The notes under the pieces were generated by a model. That model worked only from the letters and a program-made list of their open reading frames with translations, had not been told where the DNA came from and made no database searches. The translations under genes were made by a program, and so were the position numbers. Positions 52,292-61,119 of a stretch of 64,000 nt of DNA are shown here, one piece after another. The DNA is from Arthrobacter sp. Edens01 (GTDB lineage Bacteria; Actinomycetota; Actinomycetes; Actinomycetales; Micrococcaceae), in contig NZ_LKIU01000005.1 in NCBI RefSeq assembly GCF_001307035.1, positions 141,664 through 205,663 on the forward strand, read 5' to 3'. Numbering within the stretch: position 1 is the first letter of the stretch; every line of letters starts with the position of its first letter.

Positions 52292-54664
52292 TTAAGCTGC
52301 CGGTGATGCGGCGTCGGCCTGCCTCCGCGAAGAGGGCAGGAATGAAGCCGGGAAAAACCGGGCACGCAGCCGGACTCCGGTGGACACAGAGGATCGCAGG
52401 GCGCGGTGGAGCGTGTCCACGTCCGCCCAGTCTGCGGGGTTCCGGCCAGGACCATTCCGATCAGGGGAGGCAGGGCCGGCGTACGCTTCGGTCTCATAAG
52501 CGGCCCGCAGACGGGCCAGCGCAGCCGCAGCGGGCGGCGGGAAGGCAGCCTGGACGGCAAGGCGGTCTGAGTAGGAGCGGGGGCTGTCAGCCGTACGGGC
52601 ACGGTAACCAAAGTCCTGGGCCAGATCAGTGACCTCCGCCCACGCCGGTGCCGCGCTGCCTGAACGGGTACTCTCCAGCCGACGCAGGGAGCTCCGGCGG
52701 CGCCGTACCGCCCACGGCGCCAGCACAGCCGCTGCGGCCACCAGCACACCGATTCCGACGCCGGCCCACGGTGCCCCGGCGGTCTCTTCCGGGTTCAGCG
52801 CCTCGGTTTGCGAACCCGGTGCGGGTGAAGCCGCCGGCGGCACAGCGGGCAGGGGATTCTGCAGTTCACGCGGATCGGCGTCGGCCTGTGCCGCGGAGGC
52901 GGCGTTCTGCTGCCGTTGGACGGCGTAGGCCGGCACCACGCCGCGGGACGGGGTGGGTTCGAACCGGACCCAGCCCACGCCTTCGAAATAGAGCTCGGGC
53001 CAGGCATGCGCGTCCCGCGCATCCACCGCGAACTCGTTGAGTTCGGTGCCGTCTTCCGACTCGATAGTCTCGCCCGTTGCCCGGCCGGGCGCGTAGCCCA
53101 GCCCCATGCGGCTGGGGATCCCTACCTCGCGGGCCATCACAGCCATGGCCGACGCGAAGTGGATGCAGTACCCCGAGCGCTGTTCAAGGAACCTCGCCAG
53201 GACGTCGATGCCATTGCCGTCGTAGCCGCCCTCGACCGGGGCCTCGAGGGAGTAGTCAAACTGGGCGCCGCGCAGATAGGACTGCAGGGCCAGCGCCTGG
53301 GCGTAGGGGGTCTCGGCGCCGGCGACAGCCTCCTGCGCAGTGTCACGGATGATCTGGGGCAGGTTGTCCGGCAGGCTGGTAAACATCGGTTCCACGGAGT
53401 CCGGGGACGCAGCAGGCAGTCCGGAGAGAGTCTCGCTGGTCACAACCGGGGTCTCACTGAGCACCCGGTAGCCGGCCCGCGGCTCGGAGCTGCCGCTGGC
53501 GGACAGGATGGTCATTGTTGCCGGGTCCCATGTCCAGGATCCGCTGAGCTCCGAGACCTCCGAGGGTGCATATGGAGCCAGCAGCCAGGGACTGGCATAA
53601 CTAGGGGAGCTGACCACAGTGGTGACGGTATCCGTGGGGATAGCCGAATCCAGTGCTTCCGGCGGCTCCATCCCGGAGATCCCGGACCGCCGTTCCTGAT
53701 TGCGGGGGTCCGGCGCCCAGCGGCTGCCGGAAAAGTCCTCGAGCGTGGTTGAGCGTAGGTACACCGGGCGCGTGGAATCGGTTGCGTAGGTGATCCGGCC
53801 CGTGGCCGTGGGCTGACGCAGGTCATTTCCAAGCGTGACGACCGGGTTCAGGCCCGTGGAACCGCTGAAGATGGTGAAGCGGGCACCCTGGGGGAATGCG
53901 CCGGTGGTAAAACCCGGGATTGCCAGCGAAACCAGCAGTGCGGCCACCAGCGCTGCGGCCCCGATCCCGGCTGCTCCGGCGGCTTGGGGACCCGTGGGCC
54001 GGGCAACGCTGGTTTCGGCTGAGCGGTCCCTCCGGTCCTGCCAGGTTCCCGCTGCCAGGACGAGCAGGTACCCGGCTGCTGCGGCCGTGAAACCCGCGAC
54101 CCCCACACTCTGCGGCTTGATTACAGCCGGGACCAGCAGGAGGGTGAAAAGCCCCAGGCCGCTGGCAGCCGGCATGCGCAGTGTGACCGCCAGGGTATCC
54201 ACCAGTACGGCGACGAGACCGACGGCGAGGCAGGCGATAAACACGACCCCCGCATCCGGGACTACGGGGATGACCTGAGTGATTACGGTGGTCTGGGCAC
54301 CCGCAAGCAGCTCGCCGCCACGGGCCAGGGTCCCGCCGGTGGGAATGACGCCGAGAAAACTTTCGTCCGCGGCGAACATCAGGGTCAGTGCCATGGCCAG
54401 CGCAGCCAGCCCGGCCGCGGGAACAAGCGCAGTCGGGAACCGAAGCCACCTGGCCAGGGCGGCACCTCCGGCCACAGCACCCACCGCCATGCCCAGCGGC
54501 CAGATCCAGGCGGAGCCTTCGACGACGCCGTGGATACTCATGGCACAGAGCATTACGGCCGCTGCGGACACGGCGCCAAACAGCCATTGGGAGTTGCCGG
54601 TGCGGCGAGTCCTTATTGGCGGGCCGGCCCGGGGCGGACGCGGCGGGGCAAGTGTTGCGGTCAT
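52292..54664 (-). CDS. Transglutaminase-like membrane protein (TgpA/DUF3488 type)
   Basis: A 790-residue protein with about seven N-terminal membrane helices to residue 240, an external region with a transglutaminase-like core, one more helix near 665-685 and a cytoplasmic DUF4129-like tail. Catalytic triad visible: Cys in RSGYCIHFASAMAVMAREVG, His in DARDAHAWPELYFEG and Asp or Glu in WVRFEPTPSRG. Third gene of a MoxR-DUF58-TgpA operon; its ATG overlaps the DUF58 stop by 4 bases. Related operons are linked to envelope integrity; the substrate is unknown. Confidence 0.92.
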   Translation of the reverse strand: MTATLAPPRPPRAGPPIRTRRTGNSQWLFGAVSAAAVMLCAMSIHGVVEGSAWIWPLGMAVGAVAGGAALARWLRFPTALVPAAGLAALAMALTLMFAADESFLGVIPTGGTLARGGELLAGAQTTVITQVIPVVPDAGVVFIACLAVGLVAVLVDTLAVTLRMPAASGLGLFTLLLVPAVIKPQSVGVAGFTAAAAGYLLVLAAGTWQDRRDRSAETSVARPTGPQAAGAAGIGAAALVAALLVSLAIPGFTTGAFPQGARFTIFSGSTGLNPVVTLGNDLRQPTATGRITYATDSTRPVYLRSTTLEDFSGSRWAPDPRNQERRSGISGMEPPEALDSAIPTDTVTTVVSSPSYASPWLLAPYAPSEVSELSGSWTWDPATMTILSASGSSEPRAGYRVLSETPVVTSETLSGLPAASPDSVEPMFTSLPDNLPQIIRDTAQEAVAGAETPYAQALALQSYLRGAQFDYSLEAPVEGGYDGNGIDVLARFLEQRSGYCIHFASAMAVMAREVGIPSRMGLGYAPGRATGETIESEDGTELNEFAVDARDAHAWPELYFEGVGWVRFEPTPSRGVVPAYAVQRQQNAASAAQADADPRELQNPLPAVPPAASPAPGSQTEALNPEETAGAPWAGVGIGVLVAAAAVLAPWAVRRRRSSLRRLESTRSGSAAPAWAEVTDLAQDFGYRARTADSPRSYSDRLAVQAAFPPPAAAALARLRAAYETEAYAGPASPDRNGPGRNPADWADVDTLHRALRSSVSTGVRLRARFFPASFLPSSRRQADAASPAA

Positions 54665-56130
54665 GGGCGGTGTCCCGGGTTCGCCAGGGAAGCGGCATGC
54701 TCGGCAGCCCCTGCCCACGCTGCCGCGACTGCTTGTGACGGGGATGCGGCAACGGCAGTCCAGCCGGCGGAACGCAGAACCGCCAGCTGAGCCGAGAGAG
54801 AGGCTGGGCGTTCAGTTACGACGAGGGCGAGGGCGGAAGGCACATAATCGGCCATCGGCGCCAGGCGTGCGGCATCTTCTTCGGTGAGCGCGCCGGTGAT
54901 CACTGCCAGGGGTCCCCGGTGCCGGCCATCCTGCAGCGCCTGCAGCAAGCTGTCACCGAACGGCCCCCGTTCAGCCTGGGCCGCAGACGGAGTCCGCTCC
55001 GGATACGGATGCGCTCCCGCCGGGGGAGCGCTTCCGGACCGTCGCCACGGCCTGGAACGCAGGGGCAGCGGCCCGCCCGCGCCGGAGGACGCGGCTGCCT
55101 CCAAACCCAGTGCAGCCAGGCCCTCACCAAGGTCCGCCACGGCAGCGGTTCCGCTGAAGAGATCAACGTCAGGCAGCACTGCGGAGGGCGAACGCTGCAG
55201 GCCGGGGCGGGCAAGGGCATCCAGGATCCGGACTTCGAATCCGTGCTCAAGCAGGTGCGCTCCCACCGACATCAGCGCCGAGACTGCCCATTCGAATGCC
55301 TCGGAACTGGCCGGCGCGGAGTCGTCTGCGCTCTCTGCCCAGAGCGAGGAAAGGAATCCCTGCTCGTAACTGGATTCGCGCTGGTCCAGTACCAGGGTCG
55401 CCCGGGGAGCGGCCACGGTTTCCTCCTGCCGGACCATCAGCTCCCCGTGCCTGGCCGTGGCTGACCAGTGCACCCTGCGCATAGGGTCCCCGTGCCGGTA
55501 CTCCCGCGTGGTGACGTCATCCTGGCTCGGGTTTCCCTGCACGCGGGTGGGGACAGAGCCGTCGCTTCCCCGCAGCCCTTCCAGTACGGCCGGCGGCAGG
55601 TCCAGGGGAGCCGGCGTCACGACCAGTTCGGCTGTGCCGCCGATTGTATGCCGGGCCACGGCCAGGCCAAACGGGTCCGGGAAGCCTGCGCTGACCGGAC
55701 CGATGCGGTACAGGCCCCGGCGGGTGGAACGCAGCCGGTATGAATACCGGCTGGCCCGCGAACTGTCAGTCTGGGCCGCGGGATAGTGGAACTCGGGACT
55801 GGCCCCAAAGCGTGCCGGGAGTTCCTCCTTCATCCGTGCGGTGCCTGCGAATGGCCGAACCGGCTGCACAGCCAGCGTGATGCCCACTGCGGTTCCAGCC
55901 TCGGCAGTTGAGGGGCTGAAGGTCCGCTGTACGGTGAACTGCGGCTTCAGCAGCCGCAGCGCCAGGACGGATATCAGCGGCACCAGGATCAGGAAAACGC
56001 CCAGCAGCAGCAGGTCCCTGCGGCCCAGGATTTGGGCTCCGAGCAGCGCTGCCACGCCTGCGGCCACCAACCCCCAGCCGCGGGTGGTCAGCGCAGGCCT
56101 GCTCACCTTGAACTGTGCCGGCTTCCGCAT
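54661..56130 (-). CDS. DUF58 domain-containing protein
   Basis: A 489-residue protein with two membrane helices near residues 20-60 and a DUF58/vWA-like domain. The hallmark VTTREYRHGDPMRRVHWSAT near residues 205-224 is followed by ARHGELMVRQEE. Members work with MoxR AAA+ ATPases, perhaps as their adaptor or substrate. A Pro/Ser/Gly-rich insertion around residues 350-395 is probably flexible. Starts 3 bases after moxR and overlaps the transglutaminase gene by 4 bases. Confidence 0.92.
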   Translation of the reverse strand: MRKPAQFKVSRPALTTRGWGLVAAGVAALLGAQILGRRDLLLLGVFLILVPLISVLALRLLKPQFTVQRTFSPSTAEAGTAVGITLAVQPVRPFAGTARMKEELPARFGASPEFHYPAAQTDSSRASRYSYRLRSTRRGLYRIGPVSAGFPDPFGLAVARHTIGGTAELVVTPAPLDLPPAVLEGLRGSDGSVPTRVQGNPSQDDVTTREYRHGDPMRRVHWSATARHGELMVRQEETVAAPRATLVLDQRESSYEQGFLSSLWAESADDSAPASSEAFEWAVSALMSVGAHLLEHGFEVRILDALARPGLQRSPSAVLPDVDLFSGTAAVADLGEGLAALGLEAAASSGAGGPLPLRSRPWRRSGSAPPAGAHPYPERTPSAAQAERGPFGDSLLQALQDGRHRGPLAVITGALTEEDAARLAPMADYVPSALALVVTERPASLSAQLAVLRSAGWTAVAASPSQAVAAAWAGAAEHAASLANPGHRP

Positions 56131-56133
56131 GGG

Positions 56134-57189
56134 CTACGTCCGCGCCAGGCCGGGCCGTGCTGCCGGTGGCCTGGGCACCGGGACCTTGGCAAGAATGGCC
56201 GAAAGCAGGGAAGCAGGAGTCTCGCCGGAGCTGAGTGCCTTTCGCTCCAGGATCAGCCGGTGCGGCAGAACCGATCCGGCGAGCCTCGCGACGTCGTCGG
56301 GCAGGACAAAATCCCGTCCCTCCAGCGCTGCACGGGCCTTGGAAGCCCGTAGCAGCTGCAGCAGCGCGCGGGGACTGGCTCCGAGGCGGACCTGGGGGTG
56401 TTCCCGGGTCGCTGCTCCGATGGCAACCGTGTACTCCTTCACGGCACCTGAGACGTACACATCCCGGACACGGGCGGTCATCGCGGCGATGTCCCGCACT
56501 GAGACCACTGGAACAATCGAATCAAGCGGGGAGACCGACTGGTGTGTTTCCAGCATTTCGATTTCCGAGACCGTATCCGGATAGCCAAGGGAAATGCGTG
56601 CCATGAACCGGTCCCGCTGTGCCTCCGGCAGGGCGTACGTGCCCTCCATCTCCAGCGGATTCTGTGTGGCAACCACCATAAAAGGCTCTGCCAGGCGGTA
56701 AGTGCCGCCGTCGACCGTCACCTGTCGTTCCTCCATGCATTCCAGGAGGGCGGACTGCGTCTTCGCTGACGCCCGGTTGATCTCATCCCCGATCACGATG
56801 TTGGCGAAGACCGGACCCTGGCGGAACTCGAACCGGTGGGCATCCTGGTTGTAGATCGACACCCCAGTCACGTCCGAGGGCAGCAGGTCAGGAGTGAACT
56901 GGATGCGTGTCACGGAACAGTCCACTGCCCGGGCCAGTGTCTTGGCGAGCATGGTCTTCCCGACGCCCGGAACATCTTCAAGCAGCACATGGCCCTCAGC
57001 CAGCAGCACCGTCAGTACCAGGCGGGCAGCTTCATCCTTGCCGTCTATGACCGTGTTGATCGCGTTCAGGATGCGGGCGCTGGAAGCCAGGAACGTATCC
57101 GCTTCCTCTGCCGGTCCTCCGGCGAAAGGGGCTCCGGCCCCCGGAGCATCGAATCCGGTGGTGGCAGCGGATGTATTGCGAGTGTCCAT
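56134..57189 (-). CDS. moxR: MoxR family AAA+ ATPase
   Basis: A 351-residue AAA+ chaperone-like ATPase. Walker A EDVPGVGKTMLAKTLARAVD near residues 70-89, Walker B/sensor region IVIGDEINRASAKTQSALLE near 134-153, and ATQNPLEMEGTYALPEAQRD. MoxR proteins are thought to help assembly or metal loading of partner complexes. ATG at 57189 is chosen because GGAAGG lies upstream; an open frame continues 28 codons earlier. First gene of MoxR-DUF58-TgpA. A TACCCT box on the minus strand near 57259 may be its promoter. Confidence 0.94.
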   Translation of the reverse strand: MDTRNTSAATTGFDAPGAGAPFAGGPAEEADTFLASSARILNAINTVIDGKDEAARLVLTVLLAEGHVLLEDVPGVGKTMLAKTLARAVDCSVTRIQFTPDLLPSDVTGVSIYNQDAHRFEFRQGPVFANIVIGDEINRASAKTQSALLECMEERQVTVDGGTYRLAEPFMVVATQNPLEMEGTYALPEAQRDRFMARISLGYPDTVSEIEMLETHQSVSPLDSIVPVVSVRDIAAMTARVRDVYVSGAVKEYTVAIGAATREHPQVRLGASPRALLQLLRASKARAALEGRDFVLPDDVARLAGSVLPHRLILERKALSSGETPASLLSAILAKVPVPRPPAARPGLART

Positions 57190-57287
57190 GGATACCTTCC
57201 AAGCCTCGGCACAGTCAGCCCGGGGCAGGAGCAGGCCCGGCTGGTGGTTAGTACGTACAGGGTACAAGCTCACTTAGGCTTAAAGAC

Positions 57288-58205
57288 ATGAGTATTGACA
57301 GCGTCTATGTTCCGGGGGAAATACCGCAGACCTACCTTGCGCAGGGACACACCCAGCGGGAGGATTCCCCCGGCACGAAGAAATCCTGGGCTCCGGCGCC
57401 CGAACCGCTGCCCGTACCGGTGATGGACAACCACACGCACCTGGACTTTGGGGTCCCGGGTGCCGGCACTGCCGCGGCAGCGCTCGACGCCGCCCAGGCA
57501 GCGGGCGTCCGCGGCGCCGTCCAGGTGGGTACGGACCTTGAATCCTCCCGGGAAGCGGTCCGGCTCGCGGAAGAGGAGCCACGCCTCCTGGCCGCCGTTG
57601 CAATCCATCCCAACGACGCACCGGAACTGGCAGCTGCCGGAACCCTGGATTCGGCGCTTGAGGAGATCGGGGCGCTCGCCGCCCGGCCGCGGGTACGTGC
57701 CGTGGGGGAGACCGGACTGGACTATTTCCGCACCGGCCCGGAGGGCATGGACGCGCAGCAGTACTCCTTCCGCCGGCACATCGGGATTGCCCGCCGGGCG
57801 GGCGTGGCGGTGCAGATTCACGACCGCGACGCGCACGATGACGTGGTCCGGATCCTGAAGGAGGAACCCCTGCCGCCCGCGGTGGTCTTCCACTGCTTCT
57901 CCGGCGACGCTGGCCTGGCCCGGATCTGCAACGAAAACGGCTGGTACATGTCCTTCGCCGGAACGGTGACCTTCCGCAACGCCCAGGGGATCAGGGACGC
58001 CCTGGCGATCGCAGATCCGTCCCTGATCCTGGTGGAGACCGACGCGCCCTTCCTGACCCCGCACCCCTTCCGGGGACGTAACAATGCCAGCTACATGATC
58101 CCCTACACGGTGCGCGCCATGGCAGAAATCCGGAACGCCGACCTGGCGGAGATCTGCACCTCGATTGCCGCGAACACGTCTGCCGTCTACGGGTCCTGGG
58201 ACTAA
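57288..58205 (+). CDS. tatD: TatD family metal-dependent hydrolase
   Basis: A 305-residue TIM-barrel nuclease-like hydrolase. Metal ligands are visible: HxH in VMDNHTHLDFG near residues 46-50, Glu in VGETGLDYFRTGP near 142, His in VQIHDRDAHDD near 181, FHCFSGDAG near 205, and Asp in LVETDAPFLTPHPFRGRNN near 251. TatD enzymes act as 3'-5' DNases. An N-terminal stretch of about 45 residues precedes the barrel. ATG start with TAGGCT seven bases upstream. Upstream of rpfB, as in Rv1008-Rv1009; the metG gene usual in that neighbourhood is absent here. Confidence 0.94.
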   Translation: MSIDSVYVPGEIPQTYLAQGHTQREDSPGTKKSWAPAPEPLPVPVMDNHTHLDFGVPGAGTAAAALDAAQAAGVRGAVQVGTDLESSREAVRLAEEEPRLLAAVAIHPNDAPELAAAGTLDSALEEIGALAARPRVRAVGETGLDYFRTGPEGMDAQQYSFRRHIGIARRAGVAVQIHDRDAHDDVVRILKEEPLPPAVVFHCFSGDAGLARICNENGWYMSFAGTVTFRNAQGIRDALAIADPSLILVETDAPFLTPHPFRGRNNASYMIPYTVRAMAEIRNADLAEICTSIAANTSAVYGSWD

Positions 58206-58416
58206 GTGTCAATACCGCCCGCCGAAACCGGAGTTTGCCCGCAGGTCACGGTTCGGTTACGGTAGGGACCTATTAGCCGGGGTCGGGGAAGGCTTCCGGA
58301 CTGATAACCACCGCCTTAGCGAACCATGCCCTGCTCCGGCAGCAGGCGAACCACGAAGGCGATGGTCCCTGCCTGCGCGCGCCGGCACTCCGTGAGACCC
58401 GGAGCCCTGTCCTGGT
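58206..58416 (+). promoter_or_regulatory. rpfB leader region with hairpins
   Basis: A TACGGT box at 58258-58263 could be a -10, giving a leader of roughly 145 nt. Hairpins are 58330-58346 (CCTGCT/AGCAGG) and 58388-58404 (CTCCG/CGGAG); the latter would hide GGAG at 58401-58404, the only ribosome-binding-like sequence before the GTG at 58417. Resembles no riboswitch class that I know. Confidence 0.35.
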
Positions 58417-59598
58417 GTGCGCCCAAGTCCCCGTGCCCGGAAGCTCGAAAAGTCTGGAATTGGCGTGGCAACTGCAATCGTGAGGCGCGGGCTGAAGCTC
58501 GGAGGCCAGGCGGCCGTAATGGTGGCCCTTATCCTGGGACTCGTGGCCTTTGTTGGCACCAACAAGTCCGTCGTCCTGAACGTGGACGGCGAAACCAGTG
58601 ACATCATTACCTTCGGCGGCACCGTTGAGGATGTACTGGCAAAGGCCGACATCCAGCTCGCGGCAGCAGACCGCGTTGTTCCCGCGGCCTCCACCGAGGT
58701 GCAGGACGGCACCACAATTGAAGTGACCACTGCCAAGACCGTTGACGTCAACGTAGACGGCACCGGGCATACCATCCAGACCACCGGTGCCACGGTGGCG
58801 GACCTGATCTCCGAACTCCGGGTCTCCGCGAAGTCCTCCGTGTCCGCGTCACTGGACACCTCCCTGCTTTCACTTCAGGGCCTTTCCATCTCCACCCCCA
58901 AGACAGTCACCCTGCTGGCTGACGGTCAGACCCGCCAGCTGGAGACCACCGCCGGCACCGTCGGGGAAGTCCTGGCTGAAGCCGGCATCGCTGTCGGCTC
59001 CTCCGACCGGCTGTCCGTCCCCGCCCGGGCAGACGTGGCGGACGGTATGACGCTGAAGGTCACCCGCGTGGTTTCCGGCACCGAGGACACCGTTACCGAA
59101 CCTGTGCCCTTCGAAACCCGCAGCGTTGAGGACGCGGAACTCTTCGAAGGCGAAAAGAAGGTCACCGAAGCCGGAGCTGCCGGCGAACGCATCCTGGTCT
59201 TTGACACAGTGGTCGTCGACGGTCGCGAGGTCAACCGGGTACTGGTCCGGGAAGACGTCACGCGGGAGCCCGTAACCGAGACAGTCGCCGTGGGAACCAA
59301 GAAGCGCCCCGCACCTGCCCCGGCGGCAGCGCCCGGAGGCACTGCGCCTGCCGGCGGTGCCTGGGCCGCACTGGCCCAGTGCGAGTCCGGCGGAAACTGG
59401 CACATCAACTCCGGCAACGGCTACTACGGCGGCCTGCAGTTCAGCACGCAGAGCTGGCTCGGCGCAGGCGGCGGGGCTTACGCCCCGGTGGCCAGCGACG
59501 CCACTCCGGAGCAGCAGATCGCCGTCGCGGAGAACCTGCGGGCGAACGGCGGCTGGGGCCACTGGCCTTCCTGCGCACGCAAGCTTGGGCTGCTCTAG
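58417..59598 (+). CDS. rpfB: Resuscitation-promoting factor RpfB
   Basis: Secreted or membrane-tethered muralytic enzyme that stimulates growth of dormant actinobacteria. About 393 residues: an N-terminal membrane segment (VMVALILGLVAFVGTNKSVV), three DUF348 repeats (each with a pattern like TFGGTVEDVLAKADIQLAAA), a G5 domain (residues about 210-290), a Pro/Ala linker and a C-terminal transglycosylase domain with the catalytic Glu in LAQCESGGNWHINSGNGYYG. Start uncertain: GTG 58417 or GTG 58465. Between tatD and, after an inserted regulator, rsmA-ispE. Confidence 0.95.
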   Translation: MRPSPRARKLEKSGIGVATAIVRRGLKLGGQAAVMVALILGLVAFVGTNKSVVLNVDGETSDIITFGGTVEDVLAKADIQLAAADRVVPAASTEVQDGTTIEVTTAKTVDVNVDGTGHTIQTTGATVADLISELRVSAKSSVSASLDTSLLSLQGLSISTPKTVTLLADGQTRQLETTAGTVGEVLAEAGIAVGSSDRLSVPARADVADGMTLKVTRVVSGTEDTVTEPVPFETRSVEDAELFEGEKKVTEAGAAGERILVFDTVVVDGREVNRVLVREDVTREPVTETVAVGTKKRPAPAPAAAPGGTAPAGGAWAALAQCESGGNWHINSGNGYYGGLQFSTQSWLGAGGGAYAPVASDATPEQQIAVAENLRANGGWGHWPSCARKLGLL

Positions 59599-59618
59599 CC
59601 CTCACTGCACTGCAAACA

Positions 59619-59652
59619 CGGAAAAGCCGGCCCTTGCGGCCGGCTTTTTCCG
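59619..59652. terminator. Bidirectional terminator between rpfB and the HTH-TPR gene
   Basis: Stem of 14 bases (59619-59632 with 59638-59652, one bulge), loop CTTGC, with TTTTT on the plus strand and TTTT on the minus strand. Ends both converging transcripts. Confidence 0.9.
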
Positions 59653-59654
59653 TC

Positions 59655-60890
59655 CTACGGGATCCTGCGGTATCGGGCCAGTGAAGCTGAAAGAGCCCGG
59701 ACATGTCCCCTCCGGTCAACCGCACCGGCCGTGTTGAACAGGGATTCGCTCTCTTCCAGCCGATCCGCTGCCGCCTGGGTCTGTCCCAGGGACGCCAGGC
59801 TGAGCGCCAGCTGCAGCGCCACTTCGGCCGCTGTCTGGGGTGGAAGCGAACTGCGCTGGGCGTACGCCTCGGAGAGCAGGTCAACGGCATGCTCATAGTT
59901 GCCGCTCAGCTGCTCCCAGCGCCCGTGCGTATGGATCAGGTCCACCGTGTCGATGCGCGAGGCGCCCACGACGGCGAGAGCAGCCTCCGCCTGCCGGATA
60001 CAGGCGAACGTCTGGTCGTCGTGAAGACCTGAGGACAGCCGCATACTGGCGGAGGCCTTGTTGAACGAAGCCCAAAGTCCCACGTCCAGCCGGGGACTGA
60101 GCAGTGCGCCGGCACGCTGGTGGAATCTCAGGCCGGCGGCGGAGTCGCCGCGGCGGAAAGCCACGTTGCCGACTGTCCAGAATCCCTTGCCGGCCAGCAG
60201 TGTATCCGGCACTGAATCGATGAGCGGCAGGACCATCACCCTGCAGAGTTCCCAGGCCTCCGGCAGCTGCCCGCTCTCAGCGAGCGCTGCGGTGAGGGAC
60301 AGATAGGCTTCCAGGGTTGTTTCGGCCCCTGCCTTTCCATCCTGTGCGGAGACCACTGCAGCCCTGCCGTGCCGGACGGCGTCGGGCAGCTTCCCCGCCC
60401 CCTGGCAGGCACGGGCCGCCAGGCCCTGGGCGCGGGAACGCAGGTCCGGCCTTTTGAGGACCTGCCTGTGACCGGCAAGTTCGGTTGCCTGCCGGATGCA
60501 GCCGCTGTAGTCCTCCAGCTTGAGGCGGGCCTGCCCGGCAAGCAGGGACGAGAGCCACCACTCCTGGGGATCATGTTCGGCCGTCGCTGCCCGGGCAGCG
60601 GCAAGCGCCAGCCCCAGGCAGCCCGAATAGTCCCGTTCATCCCAGGACTGGCAGGCGGCCAGGGCCAGGAACAGTGCGCCGTCGGGACCGCCGGGCCGGG
60701 GGCGGCTCCCGGGAGCTGCCGCCAGGCGCCCGGCAAGGCTGGAGATCAGTTCAATGTCCGGTTCGCGGCGTCCAGCCTCCAACAGTGAGACTTCGCGTTC
60801 ACGCAACCGGGGTGTCCCCAGTTCCCTGCGGCTAAGGAACCTCTCCTGCCGGACTGTTCGAAGCTTTTCACCAAAGATTTTACCCATCAC
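59655..60890 (-). CDS. HTH (XRE-like) and TPR domain regulator, RRNPP-like
   Basis: A 411-residue cytoplasmic protein with an N-terminal HTH (residues about 6-55, FGEKLRTVRQERFLSRREL and EREVSLLEAGRREPDIELIS) and about 350 residues of helical repeats of TPR type (WWLSSLLAGQARLKLEDYSG, LAAGLRF-type and NYEHAVDLLSEAYAQR). This layout and length resemble NprR/PlcR-class peptide receptors of Firmicutes. It separates rpfB from rsmA-ispE, which are adjacent in M. tuberculosis. Divergent from a 21-codon ORF. GTG 60890 or ATG 60887 start, ribosome binding site weak. Ligand and targets unknown; an alternative is a non-sensing TPR regulator. Confidence 0.85.
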   Translation of the reverse strand: MMGKIFGEKLRTVRQERFLSRRELGTPRLREREVSLLEAGRREPDIELISSLAGRLAAAPGSRPRPGGPDGALFLALAACQSWDERDYSGCLGLALAAARAATAEHDPQEWWLSSLLAGQARLKLEDYSGCIRQATELAGHRQVLKRPDLRSRAQGLAARACQGAGKLPDAVRHGRAAVVSAQDGKAGAETTLEAYLSLTAALAESGQLPEAWELCRVMVLPLIDSVPDTLLAGKGFWTVGNVAFRRGDSAAGLRFHQRAGALLSPRLDVGLWASFNKASASMRLSSGLHDDQTFACIRQAEAALAVVGASRIDTVDLIHTHGRWEQLSGNYEHAVDLLSEAYAQRSSLPPQTAAEVALQLALSLASLGQTQAAADRLEESESLFNTAGAVDRRGHVRALSASLARYRRIP

Positions 60891-61000
60891 CGTTACCGCC
60901 GTTCTTCCGGTACGCCAGACTTGGATCAGCCGCGGAGAAAGACGCTACAGTCCGGTTTCCTCCAGCGGCAGAGCAACAGTGAAAGCGCGGAAGGAATCCA

Positions 61001-61066
61001 ATGAGTCTTTTCAAGCTACCGTTCCAGCAGTCGTCCGCCCGTTCCGTGGGGGACTGGCCTGACTAG
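61001..61066 (+). CDS. Candidate 21-residue signalling peptide gene
   Basis: A small ORF, ATG to TAG, with GGAAGGA (60989-60995) five bases upstream, one of the best ribosome binding sites in the window. The product begins MSLFKLPFQQ and ends SVGDWPD; it has one lysine and one arginine near the middle and a Trp-Pro-Asp tail, with no classical signal peptide. Divergent from the HTH-TPR gene, with 110 bases between the two starts. A TACAGT box at 60946-60951 may be its -10. It could be a pheromone precursor read by the neighbouring regulator, a leader peptide for rsmA, or a chance ORF. No homologue is known to me. Confidence 0.5.
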   Translation: MSLFKLPFQQSSARSVGDWPD

Positions 61067-61107
61067 CGCCTTTACCTGCCGACAAGGGCAGAGCCGGTCC
61101 CGGGCGC

Positions 61108-61113
61108 TAGTAT
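61108..61113 (+). promoter_or_regulatory. Leaderless -10 box for rsmA
   Basis: TAGTAT ends exactly six bases before the GTG at 61120, giving rsmA-ispE its own promoter independent of rpfB. Confidence 0.65.
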
Positions 61114-61119
61114 GAGGCA

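Noticed and set aside
58206-58416. Cyclic di-AMP (ydaO) riboswitch upstream of rpfB
   Set aside because: Rpf genes of actinobacteria often carry this riboswitch, so I looked for its conserved 3' block (CCGAATCCGTCAGCT and similar) and the GGGGAACCA and GGGGTGAAT blocks. None is present in recognisable form.
58326-58601. Upstream ORF overlapping the start of rpfB
   Set aside because: ATG at 58326 opens a 91-codon frame, but no ribosome binding site precedes it and its arginine-rich translation looks like an out-of-frame reading of rpfB.
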